A stretch of 20,663 nt of DNA from a virus. Where the stretch lies: IMG/VR virus record IMGVR_UViG_3300013131_000303, positions 1 through 20,663 of that record; one strand, 5' to 3'. Below the pieces are notes generated by a model. That model was not told where the DNA came from and ran no database searches. It was given only the letters and a program-made list of their open reading frames with translations. A program made the translations under genes and the position numbers. The stretch's first letter is position 1. The number at the start of each line of letters is the position of its first letter. Of the stretch, positions 13,701 to 20,663 are shown piece after piece.

Positions 13701-16432
13701 TTGAATATGACTCAACAAACGGGAGTATAATAGTAAGAGACACCTCAAGAAATTTATATAGAATTATAGATGATACAGTGAGACCAATACTAAAATCGAG
13801 TGATATTGTAAAATCCAACACAATAGGCAATAACATAGTCTCTCTAAAAGACAACGAGATTTCATTTATAAACAATCTAAATAATACCGATAATACAAAT
13901 ATCTACAACTATACAGATATTAATTTGATATCAATATGCATAAATTATTATGACTCATTTATTTATATTTATGAAAAAAATAAAATATCAATACTAGATC
14001 AATTTGGAAAAACTCTAAAATCTAAACAATTACCAAACACATCTGATGTGAATGATAAAATCATATTCAACACAGATAGAAACAAAATATTAATAAACAA
14101 CAACAATAAATTATATGAAATAAATGTCTATTATGACAATGTCATTAATTATAAAAGTGAAATAAACGAATCTATAAAAGAGGATATATACGGAACATTG
14201 GATCTAAATTACACATCAAGAGAAAATATATGGATAAAAAGTAGAGAGTATGTAAGAAGACCCAGAGAAAATTATATCGGTGAAGTTCCGGTAAAATATT
14301 ACTGGGAATGGTATGATGATAGTAATCCAGAATTTTTTCTTTATGATATATCAGGAGATCAAATATCATCCGGCACTAGTTCATATAAATACACGGGAAC
14401 ATCACCACTTATTGATGTACCATTAAATAAGACCGCAAATAAAGATCTAAGCAAAATAGATAAACCAGAATATCAACAAACCGTTTTTGATGTTGTAGCA
14501 AAATCACTTGATTATATAAATGATTCAGAAAACTTTTCATCAGAACCAGAAGCGATAGAATTATTCATTGGGTTTAAATCCAATGACGAAGGACCTAAAT
14601 CTTCTGTATTACAAATGTTTAAGAAAGAAAATATTGAATTTAAAATACAATCAAACTCCGATTATAAAACACCAACCTTAAAATTCGAAACTCTGGGACT
14701 AATATTAACAAGTTCAGATACCGATAAAAGAGGTGTTATAACAATAAATACTAATGATAATATCTACTTTACAGGAAGAGGATTAAAAACAGGACAATTA
14801 ATATCTCTAACAATAAAGGACTTAACAAGCAAAGAGAATCAATACACATCAAAAAATAATGGATCCATATTCAAAATAAGAGAAGTGTATGCTAAACAAT
14901 TAGTCGTTGATTTTCTAAATATAGCTACGGATATGTTATATCCTGAAACATCAGTTATACTACACCCAACAATATCATTAAGAACCGAAACAACATTCAA
15001 AGTATTAGATAAAGAAATAGGAAGATTCAATGTATATGGACAAACAGAAATAGAAGATTTTAGATTTAAAACGCAATTAAATAATATCGGTAAAAATATA
15101 TCACCAAATGATATTTACATCTTTAAAGATTATGATATCTACGAAGGAGGAATAGACTGGACTTTCTTAAACAAAAAAAGAAAAGAACTCTTATTAGTTA
15201 GAAATGAAATATTCCCATATGTAGGATCATATAAGTCTATAATAAACGCAATAAATTATTTCGGATATAATGATCTAAAATTAAATGAATATTATAAAAA
15301 TATAGATAACAAATCACCAAATTTCTTAAAGTTATTTAAAGTTGAAATACCTGATATATTTGACAACACAATAGAAGGTTGGAATGATAATGACTTTCTT
15401 AAAAATACCATGCCTAATGAAAATTTTGAAGAAACCAATCTATTCAACTTATCATATGATATAACAAATAAATATGGTGATATAATACTAAACTACACAT
15501 TAGATGAAGTAACGATAAAACTACAAGGATTAAAAAAATGGCTAAAAGGGAATATAATACCATTAACACATAAGATATTAGATGTAACGGGTAACTCTTA
15601 TTTAAATGCAGAAACAACAATAAATCACAAACTTTCAGATGTTAGAATTTTCAAAAATAGTGAAAATATGACACCTATATCCTTTAAATTAAATGAAGCT
15701 TATCTACTACCGATAAATTCAGGATCAACCGTTTATAACTGTGTGCTAGATTTATATACAATAATAAATAATGATCTTAATATAAAACCACATAACGAAT
15801 ATTTGGATAAAATAAAATTACCAGACTATTATGATATTAAAATAAGGACTTGGAAAACCTACAAAGAATGGGAAGCATTTACTGAATATTCTAAGGGTGA
15901 AAAAGTTATCTATTATGGGAATATATACGAATCTGTTATAAACTCAAATAAAATGAACAGCCCCATTAAATGGGAAGCACTAATATCAGAATGGGAACCT
16001 ACTGGTAATTATGAAGTTGGAAACATAGTTAGATATGAAAATGAATACTACTCATACACAGGTCTAGGAAACGAAATTGAAAATCCAATAACATATGAAC
16101 TAAATGGATTAAACTACCAATATCCACCACCATCCATAGATAACGGAGATGGTTATAACTGGGTAATAATTACAGAATGGAGAAAAATAGGTTATGAGCC
16201 CGTACAGACTATAAATGAAAATAGAAAAGGTGATAATTTAACACCATTCAATTTTACTTTAGATGCAAACATAGATCCATTTGTAACGATAGAATTAACT
16301 TGTGATAATGGATATGGTATGATTTATAGAGATAGAAAAAACTATGAAATAAGAACTCTAAAAGATTTAAGTTCACCGATAAAATATATTGAACCAATCG
16401 GACCATTTGAACCAATTGCTTATATAAAATAA
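10718..16432 (+). CDS. Giant tail or baseplate protein with beta-propeller-like and carbohydrate-binding-like regions
   Basis: 1904 residues. The N-terminal 80 residues (LIFFNKEGDSLNFKYDF and following, up to LNKFQLFNEWGVHFYE) resemble the start of large structural proteins in T4-like phages. About 325-370 and again about 1717-1785 are short aromatic-rich units (YYATQSQVIYNNQIWECVKA; YSKGEKVIYYGNIYESVINS; YEVGNIVRYENEYYSYTG) like CBM5/12-type carbohydrate-binding repeats. Residues about 828-1147 have blade-like repeats of strand pairs with Ile-Lys-Ile and Asn-Lys-Ile-Tyr patterns, suggesting an NHL/YVTN-type beta-propeller. About 1482-1700 holds a segment (LVRNEIFPYVGSYKSIINAI, YFGYNDLKLNEYY, LKKWLKGNIIPLTHKI) that recalls baseplate-wedge or P2 gpI-like proteins. 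I infer a baseplate wedge or tail-tip component that contacts host glycans. It is monocistronic, ending in a terminator. Confidence 0.75.
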   Translation: MSESLIFFNKEGDSLNFKYDFIDERFEGDILFHENSSDTYKTYGLYVMEKVPSIELESPNRLSLNKFQLFNEWGVHFYEKTLQKQIITNIEPVNNDWNFYSKWIYGDNFDIKFPIGTLVSFNNPILEFTDDMRVYTVVSTKNDAIMIISDVDNATFESKYSSIYSNSETWKDLYLLNSVNSIGIYNYVNSKFENNLSNWNEPNFYDKLFNGKKLNVVNSNLNDGTYTILNDKLIDLIHFEYSTNPSKLIGSGTFSIEVITKSDLPKIYEGEINIKDSKIYFNNFLEIPTNLKPGSEFTISGSQQNINYYRVDNIPQFNKVLNKTYYATQSQVIYNNQIWECVKAYTQDQVNNSTITPENSDYWNKTKYLPVSGLKDEYLQKCQIYLTTNKDYFEYGWTKDAETTLSSVAEKFKNDLDLYNIDLYFSNNELKADLKYSSKYAEVNFYYTTDNKVLVSSTIQKNEKLIEISEDLNHELNYDYSNNTQYNVVFTDIDDWGIKLTINGQIYESDVIWIYNGGIPNLERTIDRTLRNWLTINYVKLYTIGIVAEIDFIGISSNYQNSIILKTFFPNVPLSLKVEVGSGGNFYVENSLLVFKNLTSDDPKTLTKNLTITINDTPYEIKMSTTIPITLREWVNKWRIKLLEYGIIVKNINNSIKVDTIYPNNRIDISINNGRIQIPGNEDFYILNKKTGNKGIVISSNEITLKDDEFDDKNFENIGISTGMIISINNSGFVWDNQEYNVQYVDKNKVGLSYKGPFWGLTNSIYNSSAYNTIGFSLGFGITASYTPDFIKDSNLNLNHFNKTLFSTKIESNVKDFDLNEIEISVDKIYDILTVQLSNSYYILAKKSTNTILIKIDSFTNKIKNTINLGTDDGIKLEYNNFNNLIYCLLKKSLITVDPIIDITSKILTTKVDFKTISINNLTGDYYITNNDNNNIITSKTIISLPSKSISITKVNEKENKIYLIKSSGDDIYQISSKSVWLKTFKLSNLDKSFIEYDSTNGSIIVRDTSRNLYRIIDDTVRPILKSSDIVKSNTIGNNIVSLKDNEISFINNLNNTDNTNIYNYTDINLISICINYYDSFIYIYEKNKISILDQFGKTLKSKQLPNTSDVNDKIIFNTDRNKILINNNNKLYEINVYYDNVINYKSEINESIKEDIYGTLDLNYTSRENIWIKSREYVRRPRENYIGEVPVKYYWEWYDDSNPEFFLYDISGDQISSGTSSYKYTGTSPLIDVPLNKTANKDLSKIDKPEYQQTVFDVVAKSLDYINDSENFSSEPEAIELFIGFKSNDEGPKSSVLQMFKKENIEFKIQSNSDYKTPTLKFETLGLILTSSDTDKRGVITINTNDNIYFTGRGLKTGQLISLTIKDLTSKENQYTSKNNGSIFKIREVYAKQLVVDFLNIATDMLYPETSVILHPTISLRTETTFKVLDKEIGRFNVYGQTEIEDFRFKTQLNNIGKNISPNDIYIFKDYDIYEGGIDWTFLNKKRKELLLVRNEIFPYVGSYKSIINAINYFGYNDLKLNEYYKNIDNKSPNFLKLFKVEIPDIFDNTIEGWNDNDFLKNTMPNENFEETNLFNLSYDITNKYGDIILNYTLDEVTIKLQGLKKWLKGNIIPLTHKILDVTGNSYLNAETTINHKLSDVRIFKNSENMTPISFKLNEAYLLPINSGSTVYNCVLDLYTIINNDLNIKPHNEYLDKIKLPDYYDIKIRTWKTYKEWEAFTEYSKGEKVIYYGNIYESVINSNKMNSPIKWEALISEWEPTGNYEVGNIVRYENEYYSYTGLGNEIENPITYELNGLNYQYPPPSIDNGDGYNWVIITEWRKIGYEPVQTINENRKGDNLTPFNFTLDANIDPFVTIELTCDNGYGMIYRDRKNYEIRTLKDLSSPIKYIEPIGPFEPIAYIK

Positions 16433-16460
16433 AAAAACCTCTTTAAAGAGGTTTTTTTAT
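16432..16460. terminator. Bidirectional intrinsic terminator
   Basis: CCTCTTT (16438-16444) and AAAGAGG (16445-16451) form a perfect palindrome flanked by seven A's and seven T's. It separates the convergent genes ending at 16432 and 16460. Confidence 0.85.
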
Positions 16461-17140
16461 TAATTTGTAGTAGTTTCAGTTTCTACTTCTGTAGTCTTTT
16501 TAGACTTCTTCTTTTTTGGCTCTAATTCAACACCTTCCTCAAATGAAGTAACCCAATCTTGAATATCAGATGATAGATTCTTACCATAATTATCATAATA
16601 ATTAAATACTTTAGAAATAGATCCAATTCTTTTCAATACTTGTGAGAACATATAAGCATCCTTTGTTAATCCCTTAACCTTATATTGAGCAATTAAATGA
16701 TAAACATAAGTAATCTCAGTAGCATTAACTGGAAAAGAAACCAATTCAGTATCATTAGTATATTTAGCATCTCTCATAGATCCCAAAAGATCAGTTAATT
16801 CAATAGCAAAGAAAACTGAATTCACATCATACTCTAATTTAGAAAGAACTAAGTCTGTTAAAAACTTCCACTGAGATCTATTTAAATGAAAATTATATTT
16901 AGTATCTCTTAATGTTGTAGCATAATTCTTCCACAATTCTTGAGATTGAGAATATAATTCATCTTTCTCAGTATCATTTTTACCTTTACCAGTATTTTTC
17001 TCTAAATACTCCTCAATAGTTGAGATTTTATTCTCTAATTCAGATTCATAAAAAGGTGTTAAGATTAAATTTTCTGTTTCATTTTCGAAAAATGAAATTT
17101 CAGGTCTAACTACATTTGTTTCAATTGTTTGATTTGACAT
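16460..17140 (-). CDS. Unknown virion-operon protein, 226 residues
   Basis: I do not recognise a family. The N-terminal 95 residues are acidic with probable helices, including SELENKISTIEEYLEKNTGK. The centre (about 90-180) is a helical bundle-like region with FHLNRSQWKFLTDLVLSKLE and the stretch KDAYMFSQVLKRIGSISK. The last 25 residues are a Lys-rich run followed by Thr/Glu (KKKKSKKTTEVETETTTN), probably disordered. It is the last gene of the right-hand minus-strand operon, 24 nt after the 81-residue gene, and ends at the bidirectional terminator. It could be a tail-assembly factor or a minor structural protein. Confidence 0.72.
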   Translation of the reverse strand: MSNQTIETNVVRPEISFFENETENLILTPFYESELENKISTIEEYLEKNTGKGKNDTEKDELYSQSQELWKNYATTLRDTKYNFHLNRSQWKFLTDLVLSKLEYDVNSVFFAIELTDLLGSMRDAKYTNDTELVSFPVNATEITYVYHLIAQYKVKGLTKDAYMFSQVLKRIGSISKVFNYYDNYGKNLSSDIQDWVTSFEEGVELEPKKKKSKKTTEVETETTTN

Positions 17141-17164
17141 ATTTTATTTTTATTTTTTTACAGA

Positions 17165-17410
17165 TTAACTGTTAATTCTTTCCATAGAATTAACATCATT
17201 AAAATTCAATGATGTTAAAGTTTCTAACTTATCTTTAGCATTAGTGTATTTCTCAATCCACTTATCATGTTCATCCATTAAATCAGAATGTTCTCCGATA
17301 GCTGCTAAATTTCTATCAGAAAAATAAAGTGATAAGTTAGCCTCAGCCTCAGCCATTTCAGCTTCATATCTCTTTTTTAACGCGTTTAAATATCTATTTC
17401 CTATACTCAT
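17165..17410 (-). CDS. Small helical protein, 81 residues
   Basis: No family recognised. The sequence is almost wholly helical with heptad-like spacing: NRYLNALKKRYEAEMAEAEA in the first 25 residues, then a second helix around DEHDKWIEKYTNAKDKLETL. It looks like a two-helix coiled-coil hairpin with a break near residues 30-40. The ATG is 2 nt after the stop of the preceding 145-residue gene, so translation is coupled. It is probably a small assembly factor or chaperone of the tail operon; this is inference from size, fold and position. Confidence 0.75.
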   Translation of the reverse strand: MSIGNRYLNALKKRYEAEMAEAEANLSLYFSDRNLAAIGEHSDLMDEHDKWIEKYTNAKDKLETLTSLNFNDVNSMERINS

Positions 17411-17412
17411 AA

Positions 17413-17850
17413 TTAAATAATAAATTCTTCATCGCCTTTAGCGTCTTTTTGTTGATCTACAAACAATTCCTCTACCTTGTTAGCCCTCGCCACTTTTTCG
17501 ACTCCCCATTTATTAACAATAGATGTGAAAGTATTTAAATCAGTACCAACTAATTTAATTTTACCACTCTCCATATTGATATTAATCTTATCAATTTCTT
17601 GCTCAATAAGAATTGTGATTGAATCGTCATCAAAAGCATTTAATAAATCTTCATTAATTGAAATTAATAATTCTTTACCAAGAGCAAATGCATATTGATC
17701 TGATATCTTAGATACTTTAATTAATTGTTTTTGCTTTGAATTTCCTTGAAAAAGGAATCTGATATTCATTGTGAATGATTTTCTATTGAAAATATCCATA
17801 AATAATTCCTCAGTAGTTGAATCAACTTCATAGTAAGTTTCTTTTGCCAT
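17413..17850 (-). CDS. Phage metallopeptidase-like protein lacking zinc ligands
   Basis: 145 residues from the ATG at 17850 (MAKETYYEV). A longer frame exists from an ATG at 17883, but those 11 extra codons run through an exact TATAAATA box at 17868-17875, so the inner start is preferred. The centre, LLNAFDDDSITILIEQEIDK (69-88), followed by TDLNTFTSIVNKWG (103-116), aligns by eye with the putative phage metallopeptidase pattern (DxxxxxLxxHExxH, later HDFxxFxxIIxRYG). Here the HExxH-like site reads QEIDK and the third His is Thr, so zinc ligands are missing. ARANKVEELFVDQQ follows. I infer an inactive relative used as a structural or regulatory protein; the alignment is from memory. It heads a coupled run of three genes. 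Confidence 0.6.
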   Translation of the reverse strand: MAKETYYEVDSTTEELFMDIFNRKSFTMNIRFLFQGNSKQKQLIKVSKISDQYAFALGKELLISINEDLLNAFDDDSITILIEQEIDKININMESGKIKLVGTDLNTFTSIVNKWGVEKVARANKVEELFVDQQKDAKGDEEFII

Positions 17851-17867
17851 TTTATAATATTGTTTTT

Positions 17868-17875
17868 TATTTATA
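17868..17875 (-). promoter_or_regulatory. Candidate T4-type late promoter box TATAAATA
   Basis: Exact TATAAATA on the minus strand, 17 nt before the ATG at 17850. Initiation about 6 nt downstream would leave a leader of about 11 nt. It explains why the upstream ATG at 17883 is not the likely start. Confidence 0.6.
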
Positions 17876-17895
17876 AAACGCAATTAGATAAAAGT

Positions 17896-18330
17896 TTATA
17901 TGAAAATAAATAAAAGTGTGATAATTAAAATTGATAATAAAGATATTGGCAAAAATCTAAAATAGAATTTATCATAAAACTCATTTGATCTAAATAATTT
18001 AAATCCTATAACAACTTTCCAAGAAAATTTATCAACTTTTGACACCTCATAGAAATCATACATTTCATTCAAACCCTTTGAATTTAAAAAAGTTGCCAAT
18101 TCATTTGAAAACTCTCTAATATAAGGCTCGGATATCCTATCAATATCACTTTTTCGTAAAGTAAATGCCTCACCGATTAATTCTTCAGGAATATTTAAAA
18201 CAGTATATAACCTATATGCTCTATCAACTCTGATACCAAAATCTCTATTCAAAACATCACTATTTTCTTTTAGAGTTTTCCTAAAAGTTTTGAATAATCT
18301 CAATTTTTTAAAGAATCCAATATTTTTCAT
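17896..18330 (-). CDS. Tail-anchored membrane protein of unknown role
   Basis: 144 residues. The N-terminus is basic (MKNIGFFKKLRLFKTFRKTL). A compact soluble region follows (about 30-120) with RAYRLYTVLNIPEELIGEAF and DIDRISEPYIREF. The last 20 residues are one strong hydrophobic segment (LPISLLSILIITLLFIFI) ending at the C-terminus, so the protein should be tail-anchored with its bulk in the cytoplasm. I have no named family. It lies 29 nt after the repeat-protein gene and before an internal late promoter. A membrane protein inside a virion operon is unusual; it could help assembly at the membrane, act in lysis, or be part of the tail tip. Confidence 0.72.
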   Translation of the reverse strand: MKNIGFFKKLRLFKTFRKTLKENSDVLNRDFGIRVDRAYRLYTVLNIPEELIGEAFTLRKSDIDRISEPYIREFSNELATFLNSKGLNEMYDFYEVSKVDKFSWKVVIGFKLFRSNEFYDKFYFRFLPISLLSILIITLLFIFI

Positions 18331-18359
18331 ATGAATTATATGAATTTAATTAAATTAGT

Positions 18360-20663
18360 TTACTTAGTTTGTGAAGCAGGACCGGCACCACCACCACTTT
18401 CACCTAATTTTTTATAAATAAAGTCATCAAATGCAGAACCCTCAGAGAAGATTTGGTTTAAATTGAATAATAATTGAGCTATTGTATTTAATCTAATCAG
18501 CTCTGGACTCTTCTTGACATCTTTACCAACAATAGTCTTAGAATTAACCCCGGTCTTTTCACCATCTTTCTTACCAACACCAGAACCAGATTTAGATTTA
18601 CCCTCTAACATTTTAGATAAAGCTGAAGATCTAGATTCCAAAACTTTAAGTACCTTATCAAGAGCCTTAGCATCAACAACCGATAAAGTAGCGATATTAG
18701 ATGTCAAATCATTTAATTGTTTTAATTTATCAGTATTAACATTCTTAATAGATGATGTAAATTTGCTTAAAGATTTTGACAACTTGTCAAATGATTTAGC
18801 CATCTTAACTATACCATCAGTTATATTATTAATTGACTTTTTATCAAAAGTTTTAGAATCGATTAAACCTTTCTTTTGACTATCTTTAATTGTTTTAAGT
18901 AGTTTAACATAACTACTTATATTTGATATCATATTTTTAATATATTTATTAGACATATTATTTGAAAAATACTTAGAATTATTTGAAAATCTAATAGATA
19001 TTCTAACAATTTCATCAACTATAGACTCAACTGATGATTTACCAAATCCAAACCTCAAACTGTTCTTTAATTTATTAAATGACCTAATACTATTAATCAT
19101 ATTGTTTAAATTATTATTAGCAACAGTACTAAATTTAACTTTTGATAATTTACGAGAAGTCTCAACAATAGAATTAACCAACTTATTAAAACTAGACATT
19201 TTAATAAAATTAAAAATTGATGTCGAATTCAAAATTCTCTGGAATTTTGAAATAGCCTTATAAACACCAGATGACCACTCAGAACTCGGATACTTAGTAT
19301 AATTACCACCTGCTAATATAACACTAGCACTCTTTATACCCATAGAAACCGATCTAATCGAAGAAGTAAATTCTTCAACATCAGGAGCTGAACTAAACCA
19401 ACCACTACTATCAGATAACATCTTATAAACAGGCATAAATCCCTTAATAGCAGCACTAACACCACTCGACCATTCAGCACTAGGACCATTTTTATAAACA
19501 CCATCACCAACTGCTAAACTCTTAGCTGCCGCAACTATACCAGCTGAAACAGACTTGATTGCTGAAACAAAATCATCAACATCAGGCCCCGAACTAAACC
19601 AACCACTACTATCAGATAACATCTTATAAACAGGCATAAAACCCTTAATAGCAGCACCTACACCATTTGACCATTCAAAACTAGGACCATTTTTATAAAC
19701 AGCATCACCAACTGCTAAACTCTTAGCCGCTGCAACTATACCAGCTGAAACAGACTTGATTGCTGAAACAAAATCATCAACATCAGGTGCTGAATTAAAC
19801 CAACCACTACTATCTGATAATATCTTATAAACGGGCATAAATCCCTTAATAGCAGATCCTACACCATTTGACCATTCAAAACTAGGACCATTTTTATAAA
19901 CACTCTCACCAACCGCTAAACTCTTAGCAGCGGCAACTATACCTCCAGACATAGACTTAATAGCAGTAACAAAATCATCAACATCTGGCGCTGAATTAAA
20001 CCAACCACTACTATCTGACAACAATTTATAAATAGGAGTAAACGCTCTTAAAGCAGAAGAAACACCATCAGCCCACTCAACTGTTGGTCCATTTTTATAA
20101 ACACCCTCACCAACCGCTAAACTCTTAGCTGCCTCAACTATACCTCCAGACATAGACTTAATAGCGGTGACAAAATCATCAACATCAGGTAAAGAATTAA
20201 ACCAACCACTACTATCAGATAATAATTTATAAATAGGAGTAAACGCTCTTAAAGCAGAAGAAACACCATCAGCCCATTCAACTGTTGGGCCGTTTTTATA
20301 AACACCCTCACCAACTGCCAAACTTTTAGCCGCCTCAACTATACCACCAGCCATAGATTTAATTGCAATGACAAAATCATCAATGCTCGGTGGAGAATCG
20401 AACCAACCATCAGAATCTGACAACAACTGATAAATAGGAGAAAATGCTCTCAATGCAGATGAAACTCCACTTGACCACTCTTCCGTTGGACCGTTTTTAT
20501 AAACACCCTCACCAACTGCTAAGCTTTTAGCAGCAGAAACTATACCAGTAGATATAGTTTGAATTGCTTTGGAAAAATCTTCAATACTAGGACCAGCAAA
20601 CCAACCAATGGAATCATCCAACATTTCATAAACTGAAGAAAATCCTTTAATTGCAGTAGCAAC
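18360..20663 (-). CDS. Tandem-repeat tail protein, tape-measure candidate (5' partial)
   Basis: The frame is open to the window edge: 13 codons before the Met at 20624 read VATAIKGFSSVYE, which fits the end of another repeat unit, so that Met is internal. At least 767 residues are visible. The first part is seven units of 63-67 residues with consensus-like landmarks SDSSGWF, then DDFVTAIKS, GIVAAAKSLAVGE, VYKNGP, W, and AIKGFMPVYK. Residues about 466-640 of the visible chain are helical with shorter, decayed versions of the same paired-helix pattern (SIVETSRKLSK / MINSIRSFNKL; EIVRISIRFSN / MISNISSYVKL). The end is low complexity (GKSKSGSGVGKK, and GGGAGPASQTK at the stop). Long helical repeats with spaced Trp and Phe are typical of tape-measure proteins, but other tail or tip roles are possible. 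Confidence 0.7.
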   Translation of the reverse strand, partial: VATAIKGFSSVYEMLDDSIGWFAGPSIEDFSKAIQTISTGIVSAAKSLAVGEGVYKNGPTEEWSSGVSSALRAFSPIYQLLSDSDGWFDSPPSIDDFVIAIKSMAGGIVEAAKSLAVGEGVYKNGPTVEWADGVSSALRAFTPIYKLLSDSSGWFNSLPDVDDFVTAIKSMSGGIVEAAKSLAVGEGVYKNGPTVEWADGVSSALRAFTPIYKLLSDSSGWFNSAPDVDDFVTAIKSMSGGIVAAAKSLAVGESVYKNGPSFEWSNGVGSAIKGFMPVYKILSDSSGWFNSAPDVDDFVSAIKSVSAGIVAAAKSLAVGDAVYKNGPSFEWSNGVGAAIKGFMPVYKMLSDSSGWFSSGPDVDDFVSAIKSVSAGIVAAAKSLAVGDGVYKNGPSAEWSSGVSAAIKGFMPVYKMLSDSSGWFSSAPDVEEFTSSIRSVSMGIKSASVILAGGNYTKYPSSEWSSGVYKAISKFQRILNSTSIFNFIKMSSFNKLVNSIVETSRKLSKVKFSTVANNNLNNMINSIRSFNKLKNSLRFGFGKSSVESIVDEIVRISIRFSNNSKYFSNNMSNKYIKNMISNISSYVKLLKTIKDSQKKGLIDSKTFDKKSINNITDGIVKMAKSFDKLSKSLSKFTSSIKNVNTDKLKQLNDLTSNIATLSVVDAKALDKVLKVLESRSSALSKMLEGKSKSGSGVGKKDGEKTGVNSKTIVGKDVKKSPELIRLNTIAQLLFNLNQIFSEGSAFDDFIYKKLGESGGGAGPASQTK
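19230..20663 (-). repeat. 201-bp in-frame tandem repeat array
   Basis: Six units of about 201 nt (20424-20624, 20223-20423, 20022-20222, 19821-20021, 19620-19820, 19419-19619; limits approximate within one codon), one shorter unit (19230-19418), and the end of another at the window edge. Anchors such as ACCAACCACTACTATC recur every 201 nt. Units 2 and 3 are almost identical in their second half, and units 4-6 share another variant (AIKGFMPVYK), which suggests duplication and homogenisation. Confidence 0.93.

Noticed and set aside
18514-18879. Open 121-codon plus-strand frame opposite the repeat protein
   Set aside because: Antisense shadow of a well-supported coding region; no start context or recognisable protein.
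19230-20663. Regular 201-bp repeats that might be taken for a CRISPR or satellite array
   Set aside because: The units are contiguous, in frame and fully coding, with no spacers.

Overview
The window is part of the genome of a large, very AT-rich T4-like contractile-tailed phage. The diagnostic genes are a gp20-like portal, a gp4-like head-completion nuclease, a gp19-like tail tube, a gp47-like (Mre11/SbcD-family) recombination nuclease and a short gp55-like late sigma factor. Starts almost never have a Shine-Dalgarno sequence; they are preceded by A-rich leaders, as in Bacteroidota. Two leaders carry TATATTTG, which fits the TAnnTTTG promoter element of that phylum. A Bacteroidota (flavobacteria-like) host is therefore my inference, not a demonstrated fact.

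Layout, left to right. 1-345 (+) is the 3' end of an unknown gene, closed by a terminator. 440-2859 (-) holds the portal gene, followed by a GIY-YIG homing-endonuclease relative whose catalytic residues look lost. 2910-3649 (-) is a two-gene unit of unknown function with its own promoter candidate and terminator. 3668-4354 (-) and 4398-4922 (+) are divergent head genes (a possible DNA-end protector and gp4) sharing one TATA-rich promoter region. 4919-5221 (-) is a small unknown gene. 5270-6029 (-) holds the gp55-like sigma gene and then a gene whose reading frame is broken. 6143-6763 (-) is the tail tube and 6933-8063 (+) is gp47. 8076-8348 (-) is a small cupin-like protein. 8383-10631 (-) holds a conserved phage protein and then an intact GIY-YIG homing endonuclease carrying four helix-turn-helix-like modules. 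10718-16432 (+) is a 1904-residue tail or baseplate protein with carbohydrate-binding-like and beta-propeller-like regions. 16460-20663 (-) is a virion-type operon headed by a protein with tandem 67-residue repeats (tape-measure candidate, cut by the window edge), followed by four small genes.

The genes cover head completion, packaging, tail assembly, late transcription and recombination. The gp55-like factor probably drives late genes: exact TATAAATA boxes lie in the correct orientation before three genes and close variants before three more. Terminators sit at two of the three convergent junctions that lie wholly inside the window. The points most worth a second look are the 67-residue repeat protein, the frame-disrupted gene beside the sigma factor, the degenerate homing endonuclease, the pseudo-metallopeptidase-like protein and the two apparent promoter classes. 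I see no defence island, CRISPR array, tRNA or insertion sequence.
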